NCBI GenBank assembly: GCA_029718625.1
Contig: CM056376.1
Coordinates: forward strand, 112,232,112 to 112,296,111
Origin: Synaphobranchus kaupii
Taxonomy: Eukaryota > Chordata > Actinopteri > Anguilliformes > Synaphobranchidae
DNA length: 64,000 nt
Direction: 5' to 3'
Shown: positions 1 to 12,823 of the stretch, piece by piece
Layout: every line of letters begins with the position of its first letter
How positions within the stretch are numbered: position 1 is the stretch's first letter
The notes under the pieces: model-generated
Seen by the model: the letters and a program-made list of their open reading frames with translations, nothing else
Databases searched by the model: none
Told to the model about the DNA's origin: nothing
Program-made: the position numbers and the translations under genes

Positions 1-616
1 TGGCTGGGTGAGTGCTAACCACATCTATGTGAGTCACTGGAGGAGATCATTCCAGGAAGCCCCTGGTTATTGAGGGAAAAAACAAAGTTCTATAAACAAG
101 AGAACAAACACGGGCACCATTTTTAAAAGGTGATTTTTTAAAATTTTTCAACTGCAATCATTTTTCATGAAACCTATATTTCATTGAAAAAAATTTGAAA
201 ATACGTAATATAGATCCCAAAAGTAAAAAAAAAATGTTCCTCATCCAAAATTAATGACTAACCCTTGCCCTGATCCTTTCCCATCCTCCTAAACATAACC
301 CTTATCCTGATGCTACCCTAACACCATATCCCTAATCCTAACCCCGAACCCTATTTCTAGCCCCTGCATCTACAATACATAATGCATAATTATGTGCACA
401 AGCTTGGATAAAGGTGTCTGCTAAGCAAATGACCCCCCAGAGAGTGAAAGAGAGTGAGAGAGGGAGTGAGAGAGATTGATATGTGTTTTAAACACATGTG
501 AGTCACACAAAAATGGGCGGGGCCCAGAAGCATGCACCTTACCCCGCGGTCCCTGGTCACCTTGGTCCCCCCTGTGAGGAGTCAGAAGATACATGTAAAA
601 ACACTGGTATCAGCAT

Positions 617-679
617 GACATACATACATACATACATACATACATACACAGCGCACACACACACACACACACACACACA
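617..679. repeat. (CATA)n/(CA)n compound microsatellite
   Basis: About seven ACAT units pass into an uninterrupted CA run. Short His/Thr and Val/Cys frames over it are products of the repeat. Confidence 0.95.
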
Positions 680-1743
680 GTGTACTGAGAGCATGAGGCG
701 ATCTGGGGCAGAGTGAGTCTGGAGTCACCCTGACCCAAGAGGGAAAGCCACTGAATGTCAACTCCTCTGCTGATTGAATTACCCTGGTCCACCAAGAGCC
801 CAATGGGAGCTCCCTTATTTACGGTGATTTACATCATAAAGCGGGCTGTTCCAATGAAAACTGACCCAAATTCTCAATCAAAGCTTCAAATTGCTGTCAT
901 AAAATGTTTTATAATGTCAACAGTTCAATAGTAATAAAACCACCATGAAGCACAAAACAAAGCTGTGTTTTTACCCGTTTCTCGATACCCAAGGCCTAGG
1001 CTGTGACTATTCAAACTACAGTCAGGCTTTCTATTTCTTCTGCTTTTCATTCAGTCAAACTCGCCTTCATGTTTTCAGTGGAGTGAATGGACAGGCACAC
1101 ATGTACATATGGCTTTGGCTTTGAGGCGTGCCAAAGGTGAAACTATTTTAAGTGTTATTGCACTTAATGCCGTTATTGCACTTAAGTTAAATAGATGCAA
1201 ATTGTTATAATAATATCTTGTTTCGATGCATAAAAAAAATGTATTCATCTTTGATTTATTCTCAGATTAGCTTGGTCAACAATGTGCTCCTAACTCGTCA
1301 GAAATATGAAACTACCTGTCAATTAGAACGTGAAAGTTGCTTCCTAGTTCCTGTGTTAGCTACTCTCTGTGTACCAGACTGCCCATGTTCTGTGAGTGAC
1401 AGGCAACAGACTCTGATTTTATTGTTATAGGATTGAATCACCCCTGCTCTATCGATTTTCACTGAGACCCATATAGCAAACAAATCTTTACTTGACAACC
1501 TTGCAGTTAAGCCTGCTGTGAATTGTACTCAATCTAATTGTTTGTAAATCTATAAAATGACATTTCTGTCTGTATTACAAATGCCTTTAGTGTGGAGTGG
1601 TTGTTTTGACCAAATTTCTCAACACTAACATGTGGATGGTAGAGTACACCGTTTTAAAGGTACTTTTCTTAGAGGAGGTGTATGCCAATGCCTTGTATAA
1701 TGTCTTGCCATTGCTATTTAAACCTTAGAAGAGTATGTTTTTT

Positions 1744-1852
1744 TGAATGTTTTTTTAAATTCTAAGTCAGTGTTCTAGAACTCAATTTCTTTCTGTTACA
1801 ATCAGCGATGAGAATGTTCAGTTAAGAACATTCTAATCACATTTGTGATCCT
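1744..1852. repeat. Dispersed palindrome-bearing repeat, copy 1
   Basis: It begins with GAATGTTTTTTT, contains AAGTCAGTGTTCTAGAAC, and has a perfect inverted repeat GAATGTTC / GAACATTC around AGTTAA, followed by CTAATCACAT. The same ordered blocks recur at 24812-24938, so this is a dispersed repeat, probably a small non-autonomous element. The family was not recognised. Confidence 0.7.
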
Positions 1853-2515
1853 GTTGCTGGAATGGGGGATTTTATGAGAAAAATAAAGATTAAAAGGTGT
1901 ATCTTGGGGCGATGAACTGAAGATAAAATTTTAAAGGTGCATCTCAGTGTGATTAACTGACTGAGGATTAGGGGCATATCTCAAGGTGATTAAACACACT
2001 GACATAAAGAGAGAATTTCGGTTATGGCAGAATATTCCCAGGTGAGTCATTCTCATTAAACTGGGACCCCACCCTCTCTGAGTTTTGGCTCTGTATTTTA
2101 TAAGGAACTGAATGCGGAGCTAAACTGGCTAAAACTCAGACAGCCTTTTTACTTTTCATTCCACAAGTAGGGGGTTACAACAAGTTACAACAAAAAATCT
2201 AATAAGTAAATAAATAAAGCTGAAGACTAATGATGATAGCTAAGACGTGGGCCCCTGTATCTAATTTAGCGATGATCAACTATCTACTTCAAGAAAGGCA
2301 ACAAGTTCAAAGGCAGCTTCTTGGAAGAGGAAGAACGCCCTACCGCAGTTTGTGTATTTAGTGAATTTCTGGTGCTGCTACTGTTAACGTCCAGATCCCT
2401 GATTAGTTCTACAGCGCCTTGGGGGGAAATGAGAGTGATTGGTTTCGGTGGAGGCCAGAATACCATTGAGTGATAGTCGAGAAGAAAGATACATGGAGCG
2501 AATGAACAAACAAAT

Positions 2516-2564
2516 GAACGAACGAACGAACGAACGAACGAAACGAACGAACGAACGAACGAAC
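2516..2564. repeat. (CGAA)n microsatellite
   Basis: About twelve tetranucleotide units with one extra A in the middle. Confidence 0.95.
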
Positions 2565-2919
2565 AGGGTATGCTAGAGGAAACTAACCAAATCTAATCAC
2601 GGAAAACCTCCCCTTTAGCTTTCTGTCACCCGAGTATATATTCATGGGAATAAAATCCAGATAGTGTCAATAAAAAATAAAATAAAAGCGGAGGACCCCT
2701 GTCAGCACTGTGGTTGAGCTGTTTTTTTATTTTTATCCCTGTTGTCAAAAGTGCCAGAATCAACAGGCGATTCTGCATAATTAATGCTCTCTTATAGACC
2801 TGTGGTGAACATAGAACATTTTTTTCTTAAAACCAAGATAGTATTTTTTTCCAAATTTGGAAGTCCAGACATAGTCATACCCTCCGTCGATTCGGGAGTG
2901 AGCAGACGAGCTCTACCCT

Positions 2920-3120
2920 GCTTTCTGCAGCAGACAGACTGCAGGTACCCGATCGACCACAAGAGGTCGCTGGTGTGCGCTGACGAGACATTTGAAACCC
3001 CAACAACTGAAACCCTTCCCTCCCTGGGTGACACTACGGCCAATCTAGGAGCCACCCTGCAGGGGCCGCTGGTCACAGTCAGTACAGGGATTGAGTACCA
3101 GACTGGCGGGCTTAGTCATA
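2920..3120. mobile_element. SINE-like fragment
   Basis: The stretch contains GACCACAAGAGGTCGCTGG, CCTCCCTGGGTGACACTACG and GGCCAATCT, a signature I associate with dispersed fish SINE-type repeats. A related block (CGCCCTGGGTGACGCTACC and CCAAATATGCG) occurs at about 10740-10860. Similarity between the two copies is the main evidence; the family name is uncertain. Confidence 0.4.
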
Positions 3121-3214
3121 CACTGGAACAGGGGCCTTAACTGGATGAGCCCCCCAGCAGCTCACTGGCACAAGGGCTTTTTAATGCCATAGTAAAGACT
3201 GTGTTAGGAAGTGA

Positions 3215-3219
<5 letters not shown>

Positions 3220-3266
<47 letters not shown>
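3220..3266. repeat. (GA)n microsatellite
   Basis: Uninterrupted AG dinucleotides, followed by looser purine-rich sequence to about 3345. Confidence 0.95.
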
Positions 3267-3268
<2 letters not shown>

Positions 3269-3639
3269 TAAAATAAAAAATATATAGAGGAGAGACAGAG
3301 AGAGAGATACAAAGAGAAAAAAAACTAGAGACAGAGAGCGATAGAGAATAAAGTCCAACAGAGCAGTTTGGGCCTGGTGATAAGTCATTAATGCAGGCAC
3401 TCTTGGCTCTGTGGACCGTTCTTTCATTTCTGAGGGGGATTTAGATGTTTAGAAATGAGCCAGGCTTGAGGTTACAAAGGACTTCATACTTAAGTGGGAA
3501 AATGCAGAATGCCGTGCAAAATTCATTTTTTAAAAAGCAATCTAATTAAGGAAGAAAGTTCCGGCATGAACTCACTGTTTTTGAAGGGAAATGTATGGAA
3601 CAAAGCTAGAAGGGGAGGCAGAAGGTTGTGTGTGTGGTT

Positions 3640-3717
3640 GAAGAAGTGTGTGCGTGTGTGTGTGGGGGGGGTGGGGGGGGGGGGGGGGTGTGAGGGGTGT
3701 GAGGGTGTGAGGGGTGA
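3640..3717. repeat. (GT)n and poly-G tract
   Basis: GTGTGCGTGTGTGTG passes into long G runs (about 3663-3688) and then GTGTGAGGG units. Homopolymer length here is likely unreliable. Confidence 0.9.
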
Positions 3718-3855
3718 TGGGTGAAAGGGTTTCAGCGGATGGTTTTGGGGGAATCGCTTTGAGCCAAAGCGTTTCCAACAATATGCTTCCCATTAAAGCG
3801 GATGTGGGAGAATACGCTGAGGAGAAGGGCTGTGGTACTTTACAACACTGGATAT

Positions 3856-3856
3856 G

Positions 3857-3889
<33 letters not shown>

Positions 3890-3890
3890 T
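3856..3890. repeat. (AAT)n microsatellite
   Basis: About eleven AAT units. Confidence 0.95.
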
Positions 3891-5272
3891 AAGGATACGC
3901 TGAATATTTTAATCTGCTTTCTTACCTTGTCTCCTTTAGGACCTGGGGGACCCTTTAGAGGGGAGAAAAAAGATAAAAGATAAGAAACAGGAAATTAAAG
4001 ATTATAATAAATTCTAATAAATTACAATACATACGCATAAAATATCCCTGAACCTGGGTCTGTGATTCCCCTCAAGGCCAGTAAGTGGGCAGTGGAAACT
4101 TAAGGTTTTTCACTCAAGAAGGTGACAAAAATGACAACAATGGCAAAAATAGCCAGAGCAGGCAGAATCCCTAGTCGAAGGTTCGAAGCTCACCACAATA
4201 TCCGATTACAATCAATATACCAACAGCATACTGAAAGAGTCCTTTGGACAGATTACATAAATCTGGAGAGGTCCGATAACCAAGAGCACGGCTCACCCAA
4301 GGCCATCTGCCCCACCCCTGGGGAAACTGGATTTCATACTGACATAAAATCCAGCGGTAACCATTCAGATCAATGTGTGAATAATACAGTATGTGTATAT
4401 CAGGAGGTATATTTACCCACTGTAAATGGGCCTGGTTCATTCAAAGCCTTCTAAAACAGGATGTGGCCGATGCGCCAATACAACTTACATGAATGCACTG
4501 TGCGCAGTCCTGTGACATAGCGAAACCCTGCCAAACAGCTCCCAAAAGGAACAGGGCAGCAGACCCCTGTAAGAGCCTGAGTGAGTCAGGACGGCGGGTC
4601 TGGTGGCGGTCTTGGGGAGATCAGCGGTAAGACCCGGACCACGTTCAGTGCCCATAACTCAATTTTCCGCTCTTCACAAGATTCAAGTGGGGGGTCACAT
4701 CCATAACACAACCGTTCCTGTCACATGATTAAACGTCCAGAAAGCCCCCTGAGCTAAAATATGCAATCAAATGAATAGTCAAGTAAAATCAGCAACGTGA
4801 GCTGATTTGAGGTGGGGAACCATTTACTGATAAACTGATAAAGTCTGAACAGATTAATGTGGAAAGCAGACCACAGTTAATTTGAAAGATTTTCTCAGTG
4901 AAATGCCATTTTTAAAAGAACCATCAAAATGTCCACCAATATTCAGAACATATGATTTTTACATTTTAGTCAGTAACATATTCCTCAGGTATATTCAACA
5001 TTTCTCAGAAACTGTATACAGGCTTCTAAAAGAGTTATTGTATATGGGAATTCTAAGCAAACACATGTTGCTAACCAAAATATAAAATCATATGAAAGTG
5101 GACTGTTATTGTCAATGTTAGAAAAAAACAGATGGTTCTTTTTAAAACTGTCAGTAATCTGCAAGAATTTCACTGGGGTTTATACAGAGTTAAAGTGTGC
5201 CAAATAAAGTATATGAGCTAGTCCTGGTGAGGAGCAGGTCTACTGTGGCCCAGGGGCTTGGAAGCATGCATA

Positions 5273-5324
5273 CACACGCACGTATGCACGCACGCACACA
5301 CACACCACACACACACACACAACA

Positions 5325-5367
<43 letters not shown>

Positions 5368-5387
5368 ACACACACACACACACACAC

Positions 5388-5437
<50 letters not shown>

Positions 5438-5460
5438 ACACACACACACACACACACAAG
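5273..5460. repeat. Long (CA)n microsatellite
   Basis: About 185 bases of CA repeat interrupted by CACCACAC and AACACTAC variants. It generates long meaningless frames on both strands. Confidence 0.97.
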
Positions 5461-5794
5461 CGTGTGCACATGAGTCAACTCCTGGCTTAAGCAGTTAATG
5501 GAAGGAAAAAGCAGAGAAAATCTCCAGTCACCCTTATAGGACTTTACGCATCGTTAAAGCTCAATCCTTTTCTACTTTGGCCAAACCGTAAATTGAGTAT
5601 TAAGAAAGGCAATGTTCCAGCCATCTGGTTGTTTGTGTCCATGCATAAAATGCATAGACTACACAATGCACAAATAAATGTAAAGTTATGTTCTTTTCCC
5701 CCTTGGGGAAAAATAAAAAAGAAAGATGGAAAACCACATGTATTTATTTTGTTCACGCCTAAGCTATGGCACTTCAGGTTTCTCAAGGTAAAAA

Positions 5795-7297
5795 CCTGTA
5801 AATGTGTTCCTCTGTGTTAGGTGTGTTTCTGACTGTTGTCCTGTAAATGTGTTCCTCTGTGTTAGGCGTTTCTGACTGTTGTCAGTAAATGTGTTCCTCT
5901 GTGTTAGGCGTTTCTGACTGTTTTCCTGTAAAATGTGTTACTCTGTGTTAGGCGTTTCTGACTGTTGTCCTGTAAATGTGTTCCTCTGTGTTAGGGCGTT
6001 TCTGGACTGTTGTCCTGTAAATGTGTTCCTCTGTGTTAGGCGTTTCTGACTGTTGTCCTGTAAATGTGTTCCTCTGTGATAGGCGTTTCTGACTGTTGTC
6101 CTGTAAATGTGTTCCTCTGTGTTAGGTGTTTCTGACTGTTGTCCTGTAAATGTGTTCCTCTGTGTTAGGCGTTTCTGACTGTTGTCCTGTAAATGTGTTA
6201 CTCTGTGTTAGACGTTTCTGACTGTTGTCCTGTAAATGTGTTACTCTGTGTTAGGCGTTTCTGACTGTTGTCCTGTAAATGTGTTCCTCTGTGTTAGGTG
6301 TGTTTCTGACTGTTGTCCTGTAAATGTGTTCCTCTGTGATAGGCGTTTCTGACTGTTGTCCTGTAAATGTGTTCCTCTGTGATAGGCGTTTCTGACTGTT
6401 GTCCTGTAAATGTGTTCCTCTGTGTTAGGCGTTTCTGACTGTTGTCCTGTACAATGTGTTCCTCTGTGTTAGGCGTTTCTGACTGTTGTCCTGTAAATGT
6501 GTTCCTCTGTGTTAGGCGTTTCTGACTGTTGTCCTGTAAATGTGTTCCTCTGTGTTAGGCGTTTCTGACTGTTGTCCTGTAAATGTGTTCCTCTGTGTTA
6601 GGCGTTTCTGACTGTTGTCCTGTAAATGTGTTCCTCTGTGTTAGGTGTTTCTGACTGTTGTCCTGTAAATGTGTTACTCTGTGTTAGGCGTTTCTGACTG
6701 TTGTTCTGTAAATGTGTTCCTCTGTGTTAGGTGTTTCTGACTGTTGTTCTGTAAATGTGTTCCTCTGTGTTAGGCGTTTCTGACTGTTGTCCTGTAAATG
6801 TGTTCCTCTGTGTTAGGTGTTTCTGACTGTTGTCCTGTAAATGTGTTACTCTGTGTTAGGCGTTTCTGACTGTTGTTCTGTAAATGTGTTCCTCTGTGTT
6901 AGGCGTTTCTGACTGTTGTCCTGTAAATGTGTTCCTCTGTGTTAGGTGTTTCTGACTGTTGTCCTGTAAATGTGTTCCTCTGTGTTAGGCGTTTCTAACT
7001 GTTGTCCTGTAAAATGTGTTCCTCTGTGATAGGCGTTTCTGACTGTTGTCCTGTAAATGTGTTACTCTGTGTTAGGCGTTTCTGACTGTTGTTCTGTAAA
7101 TGTGTTCCTCTGTGTTAGGCGTTTCTGACTGTTGTCCTGTAAATGTGTTCCTCTGTGTTAGGTGTTTCTGACTGTTGTCCTGTAAATGTGTTCCTCTGTG
7201 ATAGGCATTTCTGACTGTTGTCCTGTAAATGTGTTCCTCTGTGATAGGCGTTTCTGACTGTTGTCCTGTAAATGTGTTCCTCTGTATTAGGTGTTTC
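5795..7297. repeat. 43-bp minisatellite, about 35 copies
   Basis: The unit is about 43 bp, reading CTGTAAATGTGTTCCTCTGT followed by GTTAGGCGTTTCTGACTGTT and GTC. Variants are TTACTC for TTCCTC, GATAGG for GTTAGG, and TGTGTTT for CGTTT. The unit length is not a multiple of three and the array is non-coding. On the plus strand each unit resembles a 3' splice site (see findings). Confidence 0.97.
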
Positions 7298-8309
7298 ATA
7301 TTTTGATATGAATTAATTGCTAGACTAGCTAGTATGCTTGTGAGATTTGACATTTGACAACAGGAGACTAGGTGGTCGAGCAGTGTGTCTCTCCCAAAGT
7401 TGAAATTAAAGCTACTTCTATGGCTCGTCCCCAGGATAAGCATCTACAGTTCAGTGTGGGCTAATGTCTTACACATTCCAACAGCGTTAATGTACCGCTG
7501 GCCAGAATAGGACATAGATCAGTTTACTGAATTAATCATACGAGTCATATCATGAATTTGTGATAATACACAGTAAACTGTTCAGTATCGTCTCTGATAG
7601 AGAAAGGTTTACTCTGAGTACATTTGATCCTTGTTGTACTTATATAAACCCTGTCGAAATGAATGTAAGCCAAAAATGTACTGTGTAAAGAGGCTGAGAA
7701 GCAATTGCAATGCATCATAACGGCCACCAGATGGCAGAGTATTTAAAAATGTTCCTGAAACAGAATCAAATGACTTATGTTTTGCTGTCAATCAATCACA
7801 CAGTTTCGGTCTGTTATGCTTACATCACAAATATGTGATATCAAGTGCCTGTTAAATATACAACCGTACAACAAAAAAACTTCAAAAGAAGAGCTGCGTA
7901 TGACTTCAATTATGAGATGAGTGAATTATTGTGTATATGTGATACGTGCCGGTATGATTTATGAATTAATGTTGGGATTGGCTTTTCATCTGAGAATTCC
8001 ACAATGTCAGTTAGAGGACTCACCGTTGCTTTCAATGGCAAAAAAAGTAAAAAATAAACAAAAAAAATGAAAACAATTCTAAACAACTTTGACACATTCC
8101 AGCATCCAATTGCAAACTGTGAATTCCGATGGAGGAGTCAGAATTTACAGGCTCTTGAAATGACAGCGGGTGCTAGGAAACTGCAGTGACATCTGAGGTT
8201 CACCAGTCAGTCAGTCAGTCAGATCCACTGACATGGATAAGCACAGTCAACAGACTGACTTTTGGGGAAATACTGATTTTCAGAGCCTCGGTGTCTCCAG
8301 TATTAGTGC

Positions 8310-8365
<56 letters not shown>
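8310..8365. repeat. (AAT)n microsatellite with adjoining retroelement-like sequence
   Basis: About eighteen AAT units, followed by AAAGTGCTTTTCAGTGT and CTCAAAGTGCTACAT (to about 8420), which resemble the 3' tail of a fish non-LTR element in reverse orientation. The element assignment is tentative. Confidence 0.85.
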
Positions 8366-8366
<1 letters not shown>

Positions 8367-9355
8367 ATTTTAGTTAGAAAGTGCTTTTCAGTGTAGAAGA
8401 ATCTCAAAGTGCTACATGAGTGCATTAAAAATTAAATAATAAAAACATGAAAAGAAAAACAAAGACACTTTCCTACTTTCAATACTTTGAAAGATTAAAT
8501 TAAGTAATACTTTATTGACCCCATGAGGTAATTTGTCTAGGCCCAGTGCCTTGGTCAAGGGCAATAACAGGAGTATCCTGACATACATTAAAAATTTTAT
8601 GTAACCTGACATAAATGTCTTTGGTGGACGCTTTCTACTCCCGAATTCATATTCGCACAGCGTAACATAACAAGAGGAAGTGTTAGCCACATTCCTGTGT
8701 GGTCTGGCTCAGGTAGGCCGGGGTTTTGAAGCCCTGATGGCCTGCCTCCCTTATTCCCACATTAGCTGGGGGAACCGCTGGCAAACACGGACAAAAACAA
8801 CATGGAACGCCGGATATGAAAGCTCTCAGAGAAGCAGAGCCAAACCACAAGGAGCCTGGAGACAACAGGCTGATTACCACTAAACACACAAATATCATAA
8901 TGAAAGATTAACACAAGAAAATGTTATAAATTACTTAAAAAATATATACACAGGTATTTAAAAGTCAGTTGTTAGTTTAGTAGAAGGGGGATTTCCCCCC
9001 TCTGCCTGGCAACTACTGATGCGTGCAGAACTGTAGTCATAATAGTTCCATATCCACACCCCCCCATTGAATCCCCCATTATGACAAAAAGCTCTGTTGA
9101 TTTGCCAATGTCCCCCGCAAAACCAGTTTACCCATGCTGAAAAAGAAAAAGAACAAAACGTTGCTTTGAATTCAAAATCTTTTCGGTTTAGGGTTTTTTA
9201 TTACCTCGCCCTCTGTTTTCCGTTTGTATCTTTTATTCTCATTAGCACTGACAGCACAGTTTCCCCCCCGACTGAGCCCTGCAATCAGCGAGCTTGAGCG
9301 CAAAACCTGCTATTATCACTACATATAAAAACCAAATGCAGCGAAGAAATGTGAG

Positions 9356-9363
9356 CATGGAGG

Positions 9364-9423
<60 letters not shown>

Positions 9424-9452
9424 AGGGAAAGAGAGAGACAGATGGAGGGAGA

Positions 9453-9483
<31 letters not shown>

Positions 9484-10010
9484 GGAGAGAGAGAGAGAGA
9501 GAGGGAGAGAAAGAGAGAGACACATGGAGGGAGAGAGAGATTGTAACAAGAGAGAGAGCGAGAGAAGGAGAGAGAGGGAGAGAGGTTAGGAGAGAGAGAG
9601 ATGGAGGAAAAGAGAGAGAAGGAGGGAGGGAGAGAGAGAGAGAGAGAGAGAGGGGGAGGGAAAGAGAGAGACAGATGGAGGGAGAGAGAGAGAGAGAAGG
9701 GAGAGAGAGAGAGAGGGAGAGAAAGAGAGAGACAGATGGAGGGAGAGATAGATGTACAAGAGAGAGAGATGTACAAGAGAGAGAGATGTACAAGAGAGAG
9801 GAGCGAGAGAAGGAGGGAGAGAGGTGAGGAGAGAGAGATGGAGGAAAAGAGAGAGAAGGAGGGAGGGAGTGGAGAGAGAAAGAGAGCGGGGAGAGAGGGG
9901 AATAGAGAGAGATTGAGAAGAAGACAGAGAGAAAATAACATGGAGGGAGGGCAGCGAGGGAGGGAGGGGAAGCGGGAGAGGGAGATGTAGGAGAGAGCGT
10001 AAGATGAGAA
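9356..10010. repeat. GA-rich complex satellite
   Basis: About 650 bases of purine-rich sequence built from AG runs plus recurring blocks such as GAGACAGATGGAGGGAGAG and GATGTACAAGAGAGAGA. Very long Ser/Leu/Pro and Arg/Glu frames over it are repeat artefacts. Confidence 0.95.
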
Positions 10011-10739
10011 AAAGTGAACATTAGATACATGCAGGGTGCAGGGGGGGGGAATGTGTGCCAGACTTGGGTCTCAGTGCATGTTTCACCTCTCTGGCTGTGC
10101 TGTCCCTCATACTCATACAGGGCCCCATAACCACACAGGGTTCACCCCCTTTGAACGAAACCCCCCCAATCCCCCCGACAACACGCCCGGCACACCTCCA
10201 ACCCTTCACTTCAAAAGGGGGAGGGGGGTCTCAGCCCCGAGCAAGGTACTGCATTGTGTTACAGCCGGTGCCCCTCGGTAAATACGTACAACATGGAAGG
10301 CAGATGGCAACTCAGGAGCAGGCAATAAAGCAGGGTGGGGCCGCTGTCCGCTGGCCCCCCGCCGGTCCTGGCCGGTGTGCCCATCACTGCTACAGTAAGC
10401 TCTGGTCTCAGACAGCAAAGCCAGGGCGTCTTGTCTCCAGATCTAAACCTTTTGGGGTCGTCAGACCAATTCCAGACCCAACCTGGATTTCTGTGGAGGG
10501 AGCCTGTCTTTAATGCTTTTTCCCTACTTTTCATCCTAAATTTGGAATGGCCAATCGTGCTCACTGCTGCAGCCTCTGCTATTGATTTGTTTTGCAGGAG
10601 ACTGGCACGCGGCCCTCCTCCTAAACGTGTGATGTCAGTTGCCGCTTCTTTTGACATCGCAGCCCATAAGCAAGCTCGCACAGACATGAGTCAGAGAAGG
10701 GTACTTCACGTGCGGCTTGAGAAAGCAGATCGCAGGCGC

Positions 10740-10862
10740 CTGATTGACCAGTGGGGGTCGATGTGGAGGGATGACTAATCCTGGACCAATCCCTCCCGCC
10801 CTGGGTGACGCTACCCGCCAAATATGCGTTGCCCTGTGAGGCTGCCCGGCCAGAGTCTGCAC
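10740..10862. mobile_element. SINE-like fragment, second copy
   Basis: This carries CGCCCTGGGTGACGCTACC and GCCCGGCCAGAGTCTGCAC in the same order as the fragment at 2920-3120. The surrounding 10030-10860 is GC-rich for an intron but has no splice-bounded open frame that I can support. Confidence 0.35.
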
Positions 10863-11034
10863 TGGCTCAGTCCAGAAATAGTACTAGATCATTGAAGCCC
10901 ATCCGCTCACTGCATCCCTTAACTTGATAAGCTACCCAGCAGCCCCCGAGGACCCATTTTTATTTTGTATGGCACTTCATCTAGGCCTACTATTCATTAT
11001 TAATATTCACTGTTCATTATGATTATATATTACA

Positions 11035-11100
11035 TTACATGTTATATTACCAGACATTTAGCAGATGCTCTTATCCAGAGTGACTTGCACAATTCCTTTT
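11035..11100. mobile_element. Teleost dispersed repeat (TTTAGCAGATGCTCTTATCC type)
   Basis: It contains TACATTACATGTTATATTAC and then TTTAGCAGATGCTCTTATCC with AGAGTGACTTGCAC, a very common fish dispersed-repeat signature. Related shorter pieces occur near 14240-14285, 49640-49685 and 50985-51025. Confidence 0.6.
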
Positions 11101-12074
11101 TTTCATTATCTCTAGGCCTTGACTGCTGTTTCAGAAGGTCTGACAAATCCACTTTTAGTGGAACTCACTTGTAAGCATACTGGATTTTAGAATAACCCAG
11201 ACACAGTGGTTCAAATCTGTGAGACGGAATTGTTTGTCAAACACTGTAATTTGTAAGAATAAAACTCCTCAGGAATGAATGGTATTCATAGACGCAATAT
11301 TTTACGATGCAACATTTTGAGACTGAATTGCATCTAAAAACCTGTTTTTAACAAGAATTGCTCTGTTGTTCCTTTTGAATTTGTGAATCTCCGAGGCTTA
11401 GTACAGTTGGCAAAATAATCTGATACAAATCATTACTTTTGATGTGACGAAGGTATTTGTTGATTTAAAACTACAGAAAGTGAAGATGGCACTTCTTAAT
11501 GTGATATCTTTGTCAAACAAAACTTTTATAATTTTTTCTTTCATCATGAGTTTATCAACTTTTGCAAGTTTTTAAAAATGAGTTATACATTTTTTTAAAT
11601 ATTTTAACAGAGACTTAGCTGGCTCGTGATGGCACTGTGAATTAATTCAGGGCTGTCCTCCAGATTTGAAATAGCAAACTTAGGGATAGTGGTCGTGGCC
11701 ATAATTCACAAGAGCTCTCTCAAATGCTCTTCCATCTCTCTGAAGAATTTCGAGAAACGTTTTGAGAAACGCACCCAGGTAGCGCAGGTTAGAATACGGC
11801 GTATCTCATCCCGCATATCAAATTCCGCGCAGGAGAGCCACTTAAGCGCATGAACTTAAGTTGGCCATCTCTGAATCCGGCCCCTAGTTATTGGCCCGTT
11901 TATCGCTGTCACTCTGATCCTTTTTTTCCCCAAACATAAAATCTGCATCTAGACATTTAGGAGTAATTTTTCCAACCTCAGTTTTGAACAACACACAAAT
12001 AGGCAAGTCCAATCTTGCAATCACCAAACACTAAATATTGTAATTATGATCTTTTGAACACACTGAGAAAGTAT

Positions 12075-12656
12075 ATCTTCTAGATTAGATTATTGTAATG
12101 CTTTGTATACATGTCTTAGTCGCAAATCCCTAGCACGTTGTACAAAATTTTACAGCAAGACTGCTGACTAGGACAAGATGGACATCACACATTAACCCCA
12201 GTTTTGGCTTCACTGCACCGGCTTCCAGTGATTTTCAGAGTTGATTTAAAAATTTTTACTGATTGCTTATAAAGCTTTGCTTGGTCTGGCACCCAAATAC
12301 ATTACCGAACTGTTAGTTCCCTATCAGCTGCTGAGACCTCTTAGGTCATCTTCTCAGGCACTGCTGGCTGTTCCAGAATCCAGACTAAGAACCATCGTGC
12401 CTTCTCTGTTAGGGCCCCTAGGCTGTGGTACAACCTTCCTGCTCTGGTTCCATCAGCTGAATCAGTGTATTCTTTTTAATCAAATCTTAAAACTCATCTT
12501 TATAGTGTTGCTTTCATCAATGCCTAATTGGTATTTAATTTTTTTTCTTTCCCCTAAATGTTTGCTTTTTTTATATCAAAATGATTTTTATTTATTTTTT
12601 CTCTGTAAAGCACTTTGTGCTGTATATGACCTCAAAAAGTTTTATACAAACAAAGA

Positions 12657-12690
<34 letters not shown>
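12075..12690 (+). mobile_element. Decayed non-LTR retrotransposon (LINE) 3' end
   Basis: With stops and shifts, the plus strand reads DYCNALYTC, LARCTKFYSKTAD, a block resembling LHWLP-FRIDFKIL, then YKALLGLAPKYITELLVPYQ and LLRPLRSSSQALLAVPESRL. This is the C-terminal end of a fish LINE reverse-transcriptase protein. The 3' tail GTAAAGCACTTTGTGCTGTA ends in an ATT microsatellite (12656-12690). In-frame stops and missing segments show it is dead. The clade (L2-, Rex- or RTE-like) is not settled. Confidence 0.75.
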
Positions 12691-12823
12691 AAAAGGGAAA
12701 TTAGATAAACTTGAGCTTGAATTGGCCTGATCCACCCAGGCTGAGGGGCATTGAATGGAGGAAGAAGCCCCCTTTGGGAGCAATGAATATAAACCAGAGG
12801 GATTTGTCTGTGGGTGCTCCTCT

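Noticed and set aside
1..12. Possible exon end (GG|GTGAGT) at the left edge
   Set aside because: Only a few bases precede it, and the residues it would give (WLG) do not resemble the cadherin turn expected before the exon at 14334.
2784..3140. 118-residue frame in the upstream region
   Set aside because: It overlaps a SINE-like repeat fragment and shows no conserved protein features.
9242..10030. 262- and 218-residue Ser/Leu/Pro frames on the minus strand and an Arg/Glu frame on the plus strand
   Set aside because: All are translations of the GA-rich satellite.
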